NCBI GenBank assembly: GCA_002813895.1
Contig: CP024912.1
Span: 2,480,001 to 2,544,000, forward strand
Reading direction: 5' to 3'
Length of the DNA stretch: 64,000 nt
Source: Cyanobacterium sp. HL-69
GTDB taxonomy: Bacteria; Cyanobacteriota; Cyanobacteriia; Cyanobacteriales; Cyanobacteriaceae
How positions within the stretch are numbered: the stretch's first letter is position 1; each line of letters starts with the position of its first letter. The notes beneath the pieces were generated by a model, which did no database searches, had not been told where the DNA came from, and saw only the letters and a list, made by a program, of their open reading frames with translations. The position numbers were made by a program, and so were the translations under genes. Of this stretch, positions 18,275 to 28,051 are shown piece by piece.

Positions 18275-19309
18275 TTATTCTTCTGTCATGACTCTGAGGC
18301 GAACTAATTTTTCTCCTCCTTCATCGAGTTTTACTTCTATTACTTCGCTGGTTAGTCTTTCTAAACAGGTAAGGAGCGATCGCAAATTAGGACTACTGGA
18401 GCCTGTTTCCACGTAAAGGCGATCAGAAATACTACCAACTTTTTTCCACAAAGTATAAAGTTTAGCTACATTTTGCTCTAGGTTGGTAGCTTGTTTCACC
18501 AAGTCGGCGGTAATGCTGAGACAATCGAGACGCATGGCTTCATCCAAGGCCATTTCTAAATCTACGGGGGAATCTCTGAGGGTTTCTACTTGGGAAGCAG
18601 AATCGATATATTTTGCCAAACTTTTGGCGGTGGATGTCATTTTTTTGACGGTGTCAATGTCGGGAAATGCTTCTACTTCCTTTTTAATATCTTCAACTTG
18701 TTCATCCGATAGCTTCTCCATCTCTTTGACGAGGGGGGCAAGGTGACGTGGAGGTAAAGAGCCATCCACGGCTTTTTCCTTGACGTTATCGGGCAAAAAG
18801 TCCGAATTCATGGCAGTATATTCATCGGTTAGTTGCTTCACTTCTCGGCGGGTAATGCGATCGCCATTTTGAGCTGCTTCACTAACTAATTTTTGTACTT
18901 CTGGCTCTGCTTTGGCGGTTTCGATAAAGGCTCTTTTACTAAAGTTTTGGATAGCTTCAGGTTCTAAATTTCCCTCTGCTAAAAGGGTATCTGCACTGTT
19001 AGCTAATTGAATCAAGGCATAGGCTTGGCTTTTGCTAATTTCTCTATTTTTAAGCCAGTTAAGAAAACCTGCACCCCGATTTTCTCCACCAAATTTTTCT
19101 CTATCTCTTACTGCTCTTAGGATTCTACCACGCCATATATCTGTTTGTAAATCGAAGCGATCGCACACTTTCCAGACATTGTCAACCTGTTGCTGAAAGT
19201 CATGCTCAGCAATTTCTTCGTCCTCCGGATCTGGTAATTCAAACTCTAAATCCACGGGCATAGTTAATGCCTCGGCAATTTCTACCGTAGAAGGAGCAAC
19301 TTCGACCAT
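18275..19309 (-). CDS. Conserved cyanobacterial protein, possibly DNA-binding
   Basis: A 344-residue acidic, mostly helical protein that I do not recognise by name. Residues 45-110 include FLNWLKNREISKSQAYALIQ, a helix-turn-helix-like segment resembling DUF3102-type proteins, and REVKQLTDEYTAMN near residue 160 resembles a second short DNA-binding-like stretch. The central part is rich in heptad-like helices; the last 60 residues may be a separate domain. It has no signal peptide or membrane helix. The function is unknown; a DNA-binding role is inference. Confidence 0.55.
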   Translation of the reverse strand: MVEVAPSTVEIAEALTMPVDLEFELPDPEDEEIAEHDFQQQVDNVWKVCDRFDLQTDIWRGRILRAVRDREKFGGENRGAGFLNWLKNREISKSQAYALIQLANSADTLLAEGNLEPEAIQNFSKRAFIETAKAEPEVQKLVSEAAQNGDRITRREVKQLTDEYTAMNSDFLPDNVKEKAVDGSLPPRHLAPLVKEMEKLSDEQVEDIKKEVEAFPDIDTVKKMTSTAKSLAKYIDSASQVETLRDSPVDLEMALDEAMRLDCLSITADLVKQATNLEQNVAKLYTLWKKVGSISDRLYVETGSSSPNLRSLLTCLERLTSEVIEVKLDEGGEKLVRLRVMTEE

Positions 19310-19545
19310 TTTGTAATATTCCCTAACCTTGTAATCGTAAAATTGAGACTTTTATTAAAATATCATTTTTCTGATGATAGTTACCATTATTTTTTAACGA
19401 GATCGCATTTACCAAGTAATATTGATGTGATTGTAGCGTGCGATCGCACAGATGAAGTAATTTATTTTATTGGTATTAGGTTGTTCTTTATAAAAGTCAA
19501 CCTAACGCTCCTGTCCGTTACAAGACTTTTGTGATATGTTGCCAT

Positions 19546-20808
19546 TCAATGATTTTGGGTATATTGATTGTTCATCAAACTTTGTTCATTATTATTAATA
19601 ACATGAATAATCAAAAAGGTTGATAAACTTATAAAAATTCCTAACAAAAAACTAAATATTAGCCCATTCAAAAATATTTTTTTTGAAATATTATTATTGT
19701 ACTCTTTTGTGGTATGAAGGTTTTTAAGATTAGGGGAAAAATTGATAATTTCAGCCAAAATATCTTCAACACTCAGGTATCTATCATCTGGTTTTTTAGC
19801 TAAACATTTAAGAATTATATTATTAAGAATGAGTGGTATATTATCATAGCCAAACTGTTGATTTGGAGGGATAGGATTCTTTTGATTATGAACCCCTAAC
19901 CAGCCCTTAGTAACTAACAAATCATCATAATCAGTAAAAGGTTTATTACCTGTTAAAATTTCATAGAATATCAGACCCAAATTATAAATATCACTTCTAG
20001 CATCTAATTGAGTAACACCATTAATATGCTCTGGAGAAACATAATAAGGAGTAGCAAAATAATCATTCATTTTTGTGAGTCTTACGACACTCATACTATC
20101 TATTTTTCTGGCGATACCAAAATCAAGAATTTTAACAATATGCTTATTATTAAGAGTAGGAATTAAAAAAATATTATCTGGTTTCAAATCTCGGTGAATA
20201 ATGCCTTGATTATGAGCAATTCTTAACCCTGCTAAAATTTGAGTAATAATAAAAAGAGATTCTTCGATGGTTATTTGCCGTTTTTTAACTAAGTAATCAC
20301 TAAGGGTTTCTCCTTGTAAATATTCCATAATAAAAAAAGGAATATGATAGATTTTTTTCCCTTTTTGTAATGGGTAAATTCCTTGGTCTAAAATATTAAC
20401 AATATTTGGATGATTAAGACTAGAAAGAAGTTTTATTTCTCTTCTAAATCTCTGGATAATTTCTTCTTTATTATCAGCTTCTAAACATTCTTTATCTAAA
20501 AATTTTACAACTACAAAATCTGTGTCAATGGTTTCTGATTGATTGATACAAAGATAGATATTTCCCATTCCTCCTTTAGCAATAAATTTAACAATCAAAT
20601 ACTCTTGATTTTCTCCACATTTTTGACCAATAAAAGGGTCAACAGGCTTTTTTCTTTGATATGTTTCAGTAATATCATCAAAAGGAAAAGAATCTTCTAA
20701 GGCTTCTATTTTGGTGGTAAATGATTGATTTTCGATTTTTGTTGTAATCTCAATTTTTGTCTTATTATCTTGCTCAATGGTAGTTTTTTGGCTAGGTTTT
20801 TCAGACAT
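19546..20808 (-). CDS. Membrane-anchored Ser/Thr protein kinase
   Basis: A 420-residue Hanks-type kinase. The glycine loop is FIAKGGMGNIYLC near residue 75, the ATP lysine is in VVVKFLDKE, the catalytic loop is IIHRDLKPDNIFLI and the metal loop is ILDFGIARK. The activation-segment end is TPYYVSPEH. A single membrane helix near residues 382-405 (IFLNGLIFSFLLGIFISLS) follows the kinase domain, so the kinase faces the cytoplasm with a very short outside tail. It starts 3 bases after the upstream kinase gene, so the two are co-transcribed. Confidence 0.88.
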   Translation of the reverse strand: MSEKPSQKTTIEQDNKTKIEITTKIENQSFTTKIEALEDSFPFDDITETYQRKKPVDPFIGQKCGENQEYLIVKFIAKGGMGNIYLCINQSETIDTDFVVVKFLDKECLEADNKEEIIQRFRREIKLLSSLNHPNIVNILDQGIYPLQKGKKIYHIPFFIMEYLQGETLSDYLVKKRQITIEESLFIITQILAGLRIAHNQGIIHRDLKPDNIFLIPTLNNKHIVKILDFGIARKIDSMSVVRLTKMNDYFATPYYVSPEHINGVTQLDARSDIYNLGLIFYEILTGNKPFTDYDDLLVTKGWLGVHNQKNPIPPNQQFGYDNIPLILNNIILKCLAKKPDDRYLSVEDILAEIINFSPNLKNLHTTKEYNNNISKKIFLNGLIFSFLLGIFISLSTFLIIHVINNNEQSLMNNQYTQNH

Positions 20809-20811
20809 TTT

Positions 20812-21663
20812 TTATTTGCGAAATTGAGTAAATAAATCAACAAGGGCGATCGCACTTTGGGGGCGTTTGGTATAATCAAACTGAGTTAAAAAATTGATAA
20901 TTTCCACCAATGGGGAAGAAATACCAGCTTTTTCCAAGCCCACAAAACGATTTAACACAGGATTAAAAAACTTTGTAGGAGACTTGCGAGTCAAAAGATA
21001 AATTAAAGTAGTACCCACCCCATAAAAATCCGACTGTATATAGGATAATCCTTTTTTTTGCTCAGGGGAACCATAACCCGCCGTAGCAATGCGTGTACCT
21101 GGTTTTTGAGTAACTTCCTTTACAGCCCCAAAATCAATTAAAACAATCTCCTCTGGGTTGTGACGCAAAATCAAATTACTAGGCTTAATATCCCGATGAA
21201 TCACAGGCTTAGGTAGATTATGTAAATAATCAAGAATTTTGGCTAGTTGAAGCATCCAACCCACCGCCTCCTTTTCACTACGGGGATTAACCATTTGCAA
21301 ACTATCCCCATAAATCATTTCCATAATCAAAGAATAGTAGTTTTTAGAAGCAAAAAAATCGTAAAACAAAGGAATGCCCCGATGGCTTAAACTTTTTAAA
21401 ATCCTAGCTTCTCGCTGAAAAAGTTCCCTAGCCTTAGCCATAGAAGACAAATCCGAATCAATCTCCTTCAACACACACAACTTTTCCATGGCATAGTTAT
21501 AAACCAAATAGGTGGTACTCATACCCCCTTCCGCCAAAACCCTTAATACTTCATAACGATTTCCACTCTCAGGATTTATAATAACTCCCTTTCCCTTAAG
21601 TAAATGACCATCCAGACGACAAAAATTAATACAAGGGGGATTCGGGCGACAACAATCAACCAT
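20812..21663 (-). CDS. Soluble Ser/Thr protein kinase with cysteine-rich head
   Basis: A 283-residue Hanks-type kinase, first of a two-kinase unit. The N-terminus has CCRPNPPCINFCRLDG, a short cysteine cluster seen ahead of many cyanobacterial kinases and likely to bind zinc. Kinase features follow: LAEGGMSTTYLV, the lysine of CVLKEID, VIHRDIKPSNLIL, LIDFGAVKE and GYGSPEQKKG. It ends straight after the kinase domain with no membrane segment. Substrates are unknown. Confidence 0.88.
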   Translation of the reverse strand: MVDCCRPNPPCINFCRLDGHLLKGKGVIINPESGNRYEVLRVLAEGGMSTTYLVYNYAMEKLCVLKEIDSDLSSMAKARELFQREARILKSLSHRGIPLFYDFFASKNYYSLIMEMIYGDSLQMVNPRSEKEAVGWMLQLAKILDYLHNLPKPVIHRDIKPSNLILRHNPEEIVLIDFGAVKEVTQKPGTRIATAGYGSPEQKKGLSYIQSDFYGVGTTLIYLLTRKSPTKFFNPVLNRFVGLEKAGISSPLVEIINFLTQFDYTKRPQSAIALVDLFTQFRK

Positions 21664-21824
21664 GTCAAAAGAACTGCCTTAACTCAATATATAGTCATAT
21701 TTTACAAAATATTGCCCCTAGATTTTCGTCCCGTGAATATTTGTAAATGAAAAGCGCAGACAAGGGATATAAATAGCACACTAGAAAAAGAAGCGAATGG
21801 ACACCCACACGGAGATAATTTTCT

Positions 21825-23351
21825 ATGAAACTAGCTTACTGGATGTATGCTGGCCCCGCGCACATCGGCACTCTACGAATTGCCAGTTCTTTTAAAAATG
21901 TTCATGCTATAATGCACGCACCCCTTGGAGACGACTATTTTAATGTAATGCGCTCTATGTTAGAAAGGGAAAGGAATTTTACCCCTGTTACTACCAGTGT
22001 AGTCGATCGCAACGTACTTGCTAGGGGCTCGCAGGAAAAGGTAATTGATAATATTGTACGTAAAGATCAAGAAGAAAGCCCAGATTTAATCGTTTTAACT
22101 CCCACTTGTACTTCCAGCATTTTACAAGAAGATTTAGAAAACTTTGTCAGCCGAGCGCAACTAAACTCAAAAGGAGATGTCATATTAGCGGATGTAAACC
22201 ATTACCGTTATAACGAATTACAAGCAGCCGATCGCACTTTAGCCCAAATCGTGAAATTTTACCTTGAAAAAGCAGAAAAAAAAGGTACTATTAATCGAGA
22301 AAAAACTGCTAATCCTTCTGTTAATATTATCGGTATTTCTACCCTCGGTTTTCATAACAACCACGACTGTCGAGAGTTGAAAAAATTAATGGCTGACTTG
22401 GGTATCGAAATCAACATGATTATCCCCGACAAAGCCAGTGTGGAAGACTTACAAAATCTACCCCGTGCATGGTTTAATTTCATCCCTTATCGAGAATTAG
22501 GCTTAATGGCAGCCGAACATTTACAAAGAGAATATGAAATGCCCTATGTGGATATAACACCCATGGGAGTGGTAGAAACAGCCCGTTGTATCCGTGCCAT
22601 GGCGAAGGTGATAAACCAGCAGGGGGGTAATGTTGACTATGAAGAATTAATTGAGTATCAAACCATTGAAGTATCCGAAGCGGCTTGGTTTTCGCGCTCT
22701 ATTGATTGTCAAAATTTGACGGGTAAAAAAGCCGTTGTTTTTGGGGATAATACCCACGCAGCCGCCATGACAAAAATTTTGGTACGGGAAATGGGCATTG
22801 ATGTGGTTTTGGCTGGTACTTATTGTAAGTATGATGAAGCATGGTTTAGGAAAGAAGTAGAGCCATTCTGTGATAATATTCTGATTAGCGAAGATAATGG
22901 AGAGATAGCAGATGCGATCGCCAAATTAGAACCCTCCGCCATCTTTGGTACACAAATGGAACGCCATGTGGGTAAACGTTTGGGCATTCCCTGCGGTGTC
23001 ATTGCTGCCCCTATCCATATCCAAAACTTCCCCATCGGTTACAAGCCTTTCTTGGGTTATGAAGGTACAAATCAAATTACTGATTTGGTTTATAATTCTT
23101 TTACCCTCGGTATGGAAGATCATCTTTTAGAAATATTTGGTGGTCATGATACCAAAGAGGTTATTACTAAAGGTATCTCTGCGGATTCTGATTTAAATTG
23201 GACAAAAGAAGCCCAAGCGGAATTAAACAAAGTACCTGGTTTTGTCCGTGGTAAGGTAAAACGCAACACTGAAAAGTTTGCCCGTGAAAGAAATTTTGAT
23301 CAAATTTCCCTTGAGGTGATGTATGCTGCCAAGGAATCGGTAGGGGCGTAA
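21825..23351 (+). CDS. chlB: Light-independent protochlorophyllide reductase subunit B
   Basis: ChlB pairs with ChlN as the catalytic half of the dark-operative protochlorophyllide reductase, which makes chlorophyllide in the absence of light. The 508-residue protein keeps Asp36 (in APLGDDYF), the aspartate that ligates the NB-cluster, and the cluster cysteine of [12 protein letters not shown] near residue 95. It ends in a helical domain of the expected length. A GGAGA ribosome-binding site precedes the ATG. ChlL and ChlN are not in the window, as expected in cyanobacteria where chlB is often separate. Confidence 0.96.
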   Translation: MKLAYWMYAGPAHIGTLRIASSFKNVHAIMHAPLGDDYFNVMRSMLERERNFTPVTTSVVDRNVLARGSQEKVIDNIVRKDQEESPDLIVLTPTCTSSILQEDLENFVSRAQLNSKGDVILADVNHYRYNELQAADRTLAQIVKFYLEKAEKKGTINREKTANPSVNIIGISTLGFHNNHDCRELKKLMADLGIEINMIIPDKASVEDLQNLPRAWFNFIPYRELGLMAAEHLQREYEMPYVDITPMGVVETARCIRAMAKVINQQGGNVDYEELIEYQTIEVSEAAWFSRSIDCQNLTGKKAVVFGDNTHAAAMTKILVREMGIDVVLAGTYCKYDEAWFRKEVEPFCDNILISEDNGEIADAIAKLEPSAIFGTQMERHVGKRLGIPCGVIAAPIHIQNFPIGYKPFLGYEGTNQITDLVYNSFTLGMEDHLLEIFGGHDTKEVITKGISADSDLNWTKEAQAELNKVPGFVRGKVKRNTEKFARERNFDQISLEVMYAAKESVGA

Positions 23352-23449
23352 ACAATTGATAATGTATAATTGACAATGGATAATTATCATAGATTAATAT
23401 TATCGGGTTTATAAGTAATAGCAAGTTCTACGAAACAAATTATCATTTT

Positions 23450-23479
23450 GCCCCCTAAATCTCACAATTCTGGGGGGGC
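23450..23479 (+). terminator. Hairpin after chlB
   Basis: GCCCCC at 23450 pairs with GGGGGGC ending at 23479 across a loop of about 16 bases, followed by TTTAATC. It is similar to the CCCCCA-TGGGGG palindromes found downstream of hisS and inside the 50.9 kb gap. A chlB terminator is plausible. Confidence 0.45.
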
Positions 23480-23604
23480 TTTAATCATTAAAAAAGGATT
23501 GGGGTTAAGGGTAAATTAATTAAGTTGTCAGGTATTGCTTAATCATGAGATGAAATACTATCGCATTATGATAAGTATTTAATAATATTCAAAATATTAT
23601 CACC

Positions 23605-23634
23605 ATTGCCTGTTCCCCATTCCCTATTCCCTAC
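23605..23634. repeat. TTCCCCATTCCC-type heptamer repeat
   Basis: A short run built of 7-base units such as TTCCCCA and TTCCCTA. Related runs occur at 42175, 42403, 58701 and 62054. These are the short tandem repeats common in cyanobacterial intergenic DNA. Confidence 0.6.
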
Positions 23635-23676
23635 TTAAATGAGAAATCATATCTAAATCTAAATTCAGCAGTGCCA

Positions 23677-24354
23677 ATGAAATTTGTCATAACTAATGAT
23701 GATGGGATTGAAGCCGAGGGTATAAAAGCCCTCGCTAATACTGTGGAGGGGAATAAATTTATTATTGCCCCTAACAAGGAATATTCGGGCTGTGGACATC
23801 AAATTACTACCCGTCGGGGTATTGCAGTAGAAGACAGGGGAAATCAATCTTATAGTGTGGATGGCACTCCTGCTGATTGTGCCCGTTTAGCCATTCAGGC
23901 TCTTGCCCCAGATGCTGATTGGCTGTTGTCGGGTATCAATGCGGGGGGAAATTTGGGCGTAGATATGTATTTATCTGGTACGGTGGCAGCGGTGCGAGAG
24001 GCAACTATTGGGGGTTTAAAGGCGATCGCCCTTTCCCATTATATCAAAAGTCCTCAAAAAATTGACTGGATTTTAACAAGTAAATTAACTAAAAAAGTAT
24101 TAGATTTACTATTATCAAAAGAGTTACCAAAAGGGCATTTTTGGAATGTTAATTTACCCCACTTATCTCCGTATCAAACAGACACAGAAATAGTATTTTG
24201 TCAACCAAGTAAATATCCTTTACCCCTAACCTTTAAACAGGAAAATAACGTTTACTTTTATCAAGGTAACTATAGTCAAAGGGGAAAAGAAAAAGATAGC
24301 GATATTGATGTATGTTTTTCTGGTAAAATTGCTGTTAGTTTAGTAAAGGTTTAA
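23677..24354 (+). CDS. surE: 5'-nucleotidase SurE
   Basis: SurE is a metal-dependent nucleoside-monophosphate and polyphosphate phosphatase. The 225-residue protein starts MKFVITNDDGIEAEG with the metal-binding Asp pair, then SGCGHQIT near residue 39 and SGINAGGNLG near residue 90 with the conserved asparagine. The ATG at 23677 is favoured over a GTG two codons earlier. It is slightly shorter than the usual 250 residues. The fni gene starts 9 bases after its stop, so the two are probably co-transcribed. Confidence 0.9.
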   Translation: MKFVITNDDGIEAEGIKALANTVEGNKFIIAPNKEYSGCGHQITTRRGIAVEDRGNQSYSVDGTPADCARLAIQALAPDADWLLSGINAGGNLGVDMYLSGTVAAVREATIGGLKAIALSHYIKSPQKIDWILTSKLTKKVLDLLLSKELPKGHFWNVNLPHLSPYQTDTEIVFCQPSKYPLPLTFKQENNVYFYQGNYSQRGKEKDSDIDVCFSGKIAVSLVKV

Positions 24355-24363
24355 GCATAAAAA

Positions 24364-25395
24364 ATGGGAGAGATTCAAACACAGACGCAAACAAGAAAAG
24401 ATGATCATATTCGTATTTGTTTAGATGAAAAAGTACAATGTAATGCGGTTACTAATGGTTTGGAAAAATATCATTTTAACCATGTTTGTTTGCCCGAATT
24501 AGACTATCAAGAAATTGATATTAGTAGTCAATTTTTAGGTAAAAAAATAAATTCTCCCCTCCTTATCTCCTCCATGACAGGAGGCACTACCAATGCTCAA
24601 TTAATTAACAAACGATTAGCTCAAATTGCCCAAAAATATAACCTCGCCATGGGTATCGGCTCAGGTCGTGTTATTATCGAAAAACCTGAGGTTGCCTCCA
24701 CATTTAAAGTGCGATCGCATGCACCCGATATATTATTATTTGCAAATATAGGCGCCGTGCAACTAAACTACGGCTATGGTTATAAAGAATGTTTAGAGTT
24801 AGTAAAAATCCTTGAAGCAGATGCTCTCATCTTGCACATTAATCCCCTCCAAGAATGTATCCAACCCCAAGGGGATACGAATTTCAAAGACTTATTAAAC
24901 AAAATTGCGAACCTGTGTGAAAATTTACCTGTACCTGTCATCGCCAAGGAAGTGGGTAATGGAATTTCCGTGGATATGGCAAAAAAGTTAATTGATGTGG
25001 GGGTAAAATCCATAGACGTAGCAGGGGCAGGAGGCACATCTTGGGCGATGGTAGAAAGCGAAAGGGCGGACAATGCCTTACAAAGACAACTAGGCCAAAC
25101 TTTTGCCAATTGGGGCATTCCTACCGCCGACTGTGTGGCAAATATAGGACGTAAATATCCTGATATTCCCCTCATCGCTTCGGGGGGTATTCGTAATGGG
25201 TTGGAGGTAGCCAAATTAATTGCCCTTGGTGCGGATTTGGTGGGTTTGGCTTATCCTTTCCTCAAGGCGGCGATGGAATCCACTGAAGCCATTGATTTTC
25301 TGGTAAATTTATTAAATACAGAGATAAAAACCACTCTTTTTTGTACAGGAAGTAAAGACTTATCCAATTTAAACAAAAGTTTACGACAACTATAA
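24364..25395 (+). CDS. fni: Type 2 isopentenyl-diphosphate delta-isomerase
   Basis: An FMN- and NADPH-dependent isomerase that converts IPP to DMAPP for carotenoid, quinone and chlorophyll side chains. The 343-residue TIM-barrel protein has [10 protein letters not shown] near the N-terminus, SSMTGGT near residue 70, a glycine-rich flavin phosphate site in VAGAGGTSW near residue 220, and [12 protein letters not shown] near residue 273. The length is typical. It follows surE closely. Confidence 0.92.
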   Translation: MGEIQTQTQTRKDDHIRICLDEKVQCNAVTNGLEKYHFNHVCLPELDYQEIDISSQFLGKKINSPLLISSMTGGTTNAQLINKRLAQIAQKYNLAMGIGSGRVIIEKPEVASTFKVRSHAPDILLFANIGAVQLNYGYGYKECLELVKILEADALILHINPLQECIQPQGDTNFKDLLNKIANLCENLPVPVIAKEVGNGISVDMAKKLIDVGVKSIDVAGAGGTSWAMVESERADNALQRQLGQTFANWGIPTADCVANIGRKYPDIPLIASGGIRNGLEVAKLIALGADLVGLAYPFLKAAMESTEAIDFLVNLLNTEIKTTLFCTGSKDLSNLNKSLRQL

Positions 25396-25488
25396 AATTT
25401 GATTAACCATAGTACAAAATATTATTGAATTACAATAAGCATTCAATATTTAAAACATTTTTACTATTACCTATTCCGAAATAATATT

Positions 25489-26286
25489 ATGATTCACGGT
25501 TTTATTCCCCCAGAGCGTTTTTTTGCTTATCTCACATGGCAAGAAATTGAGCAGATGTCAGATAAAGAAAATGTCGTGATAATTCAACCCATAGGGGCTA
25601 TAGAGCAACATGGACATCATCTTCCTTTGGTGGTGGATTCGGCGATTAGTCAGGGGGTGTTAGGGAGTGCTTTGGAGAGTTTATCTTCTAAAATCCCAGC
25701 CTATGCTTTACCGACTCTCTATTATGGTAAATCTAACGAACATTTAGACTTTCCTGGTACTATTAGTTTATCGGCGGAAACTCTGTTAAGGGTATTAAGG
25801 GAAACAGCCGAGAGTATTTATAGAGCGGGATTTCGTAAGTTAGTTTTGATGAATTCCCACGGAGGGCAACCCCAGATATTAGATATTATTAGCCGTGATT
25901 TGCACCAAGAGCATCATGATTTTTTGGTGTTTCCTTTTTTTACTTGGCGTGTACCTCATATTACTAAAGATTTAATGACGGAGAGGGAAGGAAAGGAAGG
26001 GATTCATGCAGGGGATGCGGAGACGAGTTTGATGTTGTCTCTTTTGCCCCATCAGGTAAAAATGGATTTGGCGGTAAAAGAATATGCGAAAGATTTGGGT
26101 AAGGATAGTTTGTTATCTTTGGAGGGGCGTTTACCTTTTCCTTGGGTAACAAAAGAGTTGAGCAAAAGTGGAGTAATTGGTGATGCGACGGTGGCGACAA
26201 AGGATAAGGGCGATCGAATTTTAGAATCTCTTACCAAGGGTTGGATAGAATTAATAGAAGATATATACGAATACCAACAATCATAG
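25489..26286 (+). CDS. Creatininase-family amidohydrolase
   Basis: A 265-residue member of the creatininase/MftE fold. Metal-binding residues are seen in AIEQHGHHLPL near residue 38, in NSHGGQPQI near residue 122 and in HAGDAETSLM near residue 171. Members cleave cyclic amides or act in cofactor biosynthesis; the substrate here is unknown. Cyanobacterial copies are common and are usually annotated only as creatininase family. It ends 50 bases before the IS630-type element, with no damage. Confidence 0.85.
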   Translation: MIHGFIPPERFFAYLTWQEIEQMSDKENVVIIQPIGAIEQHGHHLPLVVDSAISQGVLGSALESLSSKIPAYALPTLYYGKSNEHLDFPGTISLSAETLLRVLRETAESIYRAGFRKLVLMNSHGGQPQILDIISRDLHQEHHDFLVFPFFTWRVPHITKDLMTEREGKEGIHAGDAETSLMLSLLPHQVKMDLAVKEYAKDLGKDSLLSLEGRLPFPWVTKELSKSGVIGDATVATKDKGDRILESLTKGWIELIEDIYEYQQS

Positions 26287-26362
26287 ATTTTAGATTGCAC
26301 GGGTTAAGGGTAATAAAAGGGAAGTTCAACTATCATAGTCAATCAAAATAAGACTGAGACAT

Positions 26363-26698
26363 TTAGCTAGTACAATAATTATAAATTATTTCATCTAAAG
26401 TTATTGTACTATCGCTATACATTTTTGCTCTTTTTAAAGCACTAAAATCGTGTTCAATATCATTTAAATCTGGTGAATAAGTTGGTAAAAACATTACTAG
26501 ATGACCTGCTTCTTCTACTAATTCTTTTATCATATTTTTTCGGTGGATTGGTGCATTATCCATTATTAGTATTGAAAATTGTTTTAGTGATGGTAATAAA
26601 TACATTTTTAGCCATGATTCAAAACTTTCTGCATTTAAACTTCCTGTAAAGATCATTGGAGCAATAAAATCTTTTTCTTTCTTTCTTCTTCCTGCTAC
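26363..26698 (-). pseudogene. IS630-type transposase catalytic part, distal piece (copy 2)
   Basis: Carries IFTGSLNAESFESWLKMY, LIMDNAPIHRK and YSPDLNDIEHDFSALK, the last two catalytic acidic segments. It is cut from its upstream part by the IS5-type element at 26701-27548. It is almost identical to copy 1; one visible change is phenylalanine for valine after NAES. Confidence 0.8.
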
Positions 26699-26710
26699 TA
26701 GGGCGTGTCA

Positions 26711-27127
26711 TCAATTAAGCCATATAACGACTGCGGCTAGATAAATAGCACCAAGAAAATTTATTTTTCGTTTATCATACCTAGTGGCTATGGCTCTATA
26801 TTGTTTTAATCGGGCAAAAAAGTTCTCAATCAAATGTCTTGCTTGATATAAATACTTATCATATTCTCGTTGTTCTTTTCTATTTCTTTTTGGTGGAATA
26901 ACCGCTATTTTATCCTGCTTCTTTAGCTTTTCCAGAACTCTTTCATCCGCATCATAACCTTTGTCCCCTAACAAAATATCTGCCTTTATTTCTTTGAGTA
27001 AAACATCTGCACCGTCCAAATCACATTTTTGTCCTCCGGTGAGGAAAAAACCTGTAGGATTACCTAATGCGTCAACCGTAGTATGAATTTTTGTACTTAA
27101 ACCTCCTGTACTTCGACCTATTGCTTC
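26711..27127 (-). CDS. IS5-type transposase, C-terminal frame
   Basis: The second half of a DDE transposase. It has EEAIGRSTGGLSTKIHTTVD near its beginning, LLGDKGYDADER with the second catalytic aspartate, and RHLIENFFARLKQYRAIATR with the glutamate. It overlaps the end of the N-terminal frame; AAAAGGGGGG and AAAAAC near the overlap are possible slip sites for a fused product. The exact 5' limit is set only by overlap with the first frame. Confidence 0.8.
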   Translation of the reverse strand, partial: EAIGRSTGGLSTKIHTTVDALGNPTGFFLTGGQKCDLDGADVLLKEIKADILLGDKGYDADERVLEKLKKQDKIAVIPPKRNRKEQREYDKYLYQARHLIENFFARLKQYRAIATRYDKRKINFLGAIYLAAVVIWLN

Positions 27128-27477
27128 CTCGTTTTTATCCCCCCTTTTGCACCAGCACTATGCTGGTGTGCTCTTACTATGGTTGAATCAATCATGGCAT
27201 ATTCATCGTCACTATCTCCTGCCAAAATTTGAAAAACCTTTTCCCAGACACCTTTTTTATTCCAACGACTAAAACGAGTATGAACCACTCGAAAATCACC
27301 AAATCGACTAGGTAAATCTCGCCAAGGAATACCAGCTCGATACCTGTACAATACCGCTTCGACAAAAAGTCGATTATCTTTGGCGGTGACTCCCACTGTA
27401 CCAAATCGACCCAGTAATAAATCTTTAATTTTTTCCCATTGATCGTCTCTCAAACCATACCTGCGCATTTCTACCAT
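27118..27477 (-). CDS. IS5-type transposase, N-terminal frame
   Basis: 119 residues opening MVEMRRYGLRDDQWEKIKDL, the usual start of IS5-group transposases. It contains AGIPWRDLPSRFG and AMIDSTIVRAHQHSAGAKGG with the first catalytic aspartate. It ends at TAG just past a run of six G bases. A frame change there would join it to the C-terminal frame. Confidence 0.85.
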   Translation of the reverse strand: MVEMRRYGLRDDQWEKIKDLLLGRFGTVGVTAKDNRLFVEAVLYRYRAGIPWRDLPSRFGDFRVVHTRFSRWNKKGVWEKVFQILAGDSDDEYAMIDSTIVRAHQHSAGAKGGIKTRKQ

Positions 27478-27550
27478 ATCCTCACTTTTGGCACAATTAC
27501 TATCATCCTTATTCTATCTGTTATTCTCTTCTATTTGATGACACGCCCTA

Positions 27551-27752
27551 AATTTTCTCTTTTTCCTCGTTTCTCGCCATAAATTTTTTTTCCTTTTTTT
27601 GACCACCCATAAATGCAAGTACTTATTTCCTCAAATCCTGACTCATCAATAAATACCATACTCTTACTTCCGTATTTTTTGACTAATTCTCTTAATTTTT
27701 GTAAGTATTCTATTCTTTGTTTTCTATTTCTTTCTCTATAACGTAACTGTTT
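27551..27752 (-). pseudogene. IS630-type transposase catalytic part, proximal piece (copy 2)
   Basis: Encodes KQLRYRERNRKQ and SMVFIDESGFEE. The first catalytic aspartate is followed by serine (TCA), where copy 1 has TAA. The frame is open up to the IS5-type element, so the damage in this copy is the insertion alone. Confidence 0.75.
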
Positions 27753-28051
27753 TTTTTTCTTGTTATGTTCATTTTTTTGAATGCATGAGATATTGCTGAC
27801 ATTGTTACTCCAAATTTTTTCGCTCTATCTATTAATTTATCATCTGGATTTTTCACTACATCTTCATATAGTGCTGATTTATCTAATTTTCTTTGACGAG
27901 TTTTGACCACTGTTGGTCTTAAATCTTTTCTATTCAACCATCTATATATTGATGCTCTTGATATTCCAAATATTCTCGATGCTTTTGTTACGTTACCTCT
28001 ATTTTCTACATAGTCAATTACTTTTTGTTTTAATTCTATATCATGGGGCAT
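27710..28051 (-). CDS. IS630-type transposase, N-terminal frame (copy 2)
   Basis: 113 residues, nearly identical to copy 1 over the helix-turn-helix half (NVTKASRIFGISRASIYRWL). The A-run is nine bases rather than eight, so the zero-frame end differs (NSYVIEKEIENKE). A -1 slip on this run would fuse it to the catalytic frame, as described for other IS630 elements. Confidence 0.8.
   Translation of the reverse strand: MPHDIELKQKVIDYVENRGNVTKASRIFGISRASIYRWLNRKDLRPTVVKTRQRKLDKSALYEDVVKNPDDKLIDRAKKFGVTMSAISHAFKKMNITRKKNSYVIEKEIENKE

Larger units (their letters stand above)
23352..23676. other. Gap with palindrome and repeat units after chlB
   Basis: No gene seen. The stretch contains AATTGATAATG/AATTGACAATGG-type units near 23355-23385, a GCCCCC/GGGGGGC hairpin at 23450-23479 and a TTCCCCATTCCC block at 23605-23634. 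Confidence 0.5.
26701..27548 (-). mobile_element. IS5-type (IS427-like) element
   Basis: 848 bases bounded by the perfect 14-bp inverted repeat GGGCGTGTCATCAA, with a TA duplication on each side (26699-26700 and 27549-27550). Removing the element and one TA restores exactly the IS630 copy 1 sequence, so this was a clean, recent insertion. Two overlapping transposase frames are intact. Confidence 0.9.
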
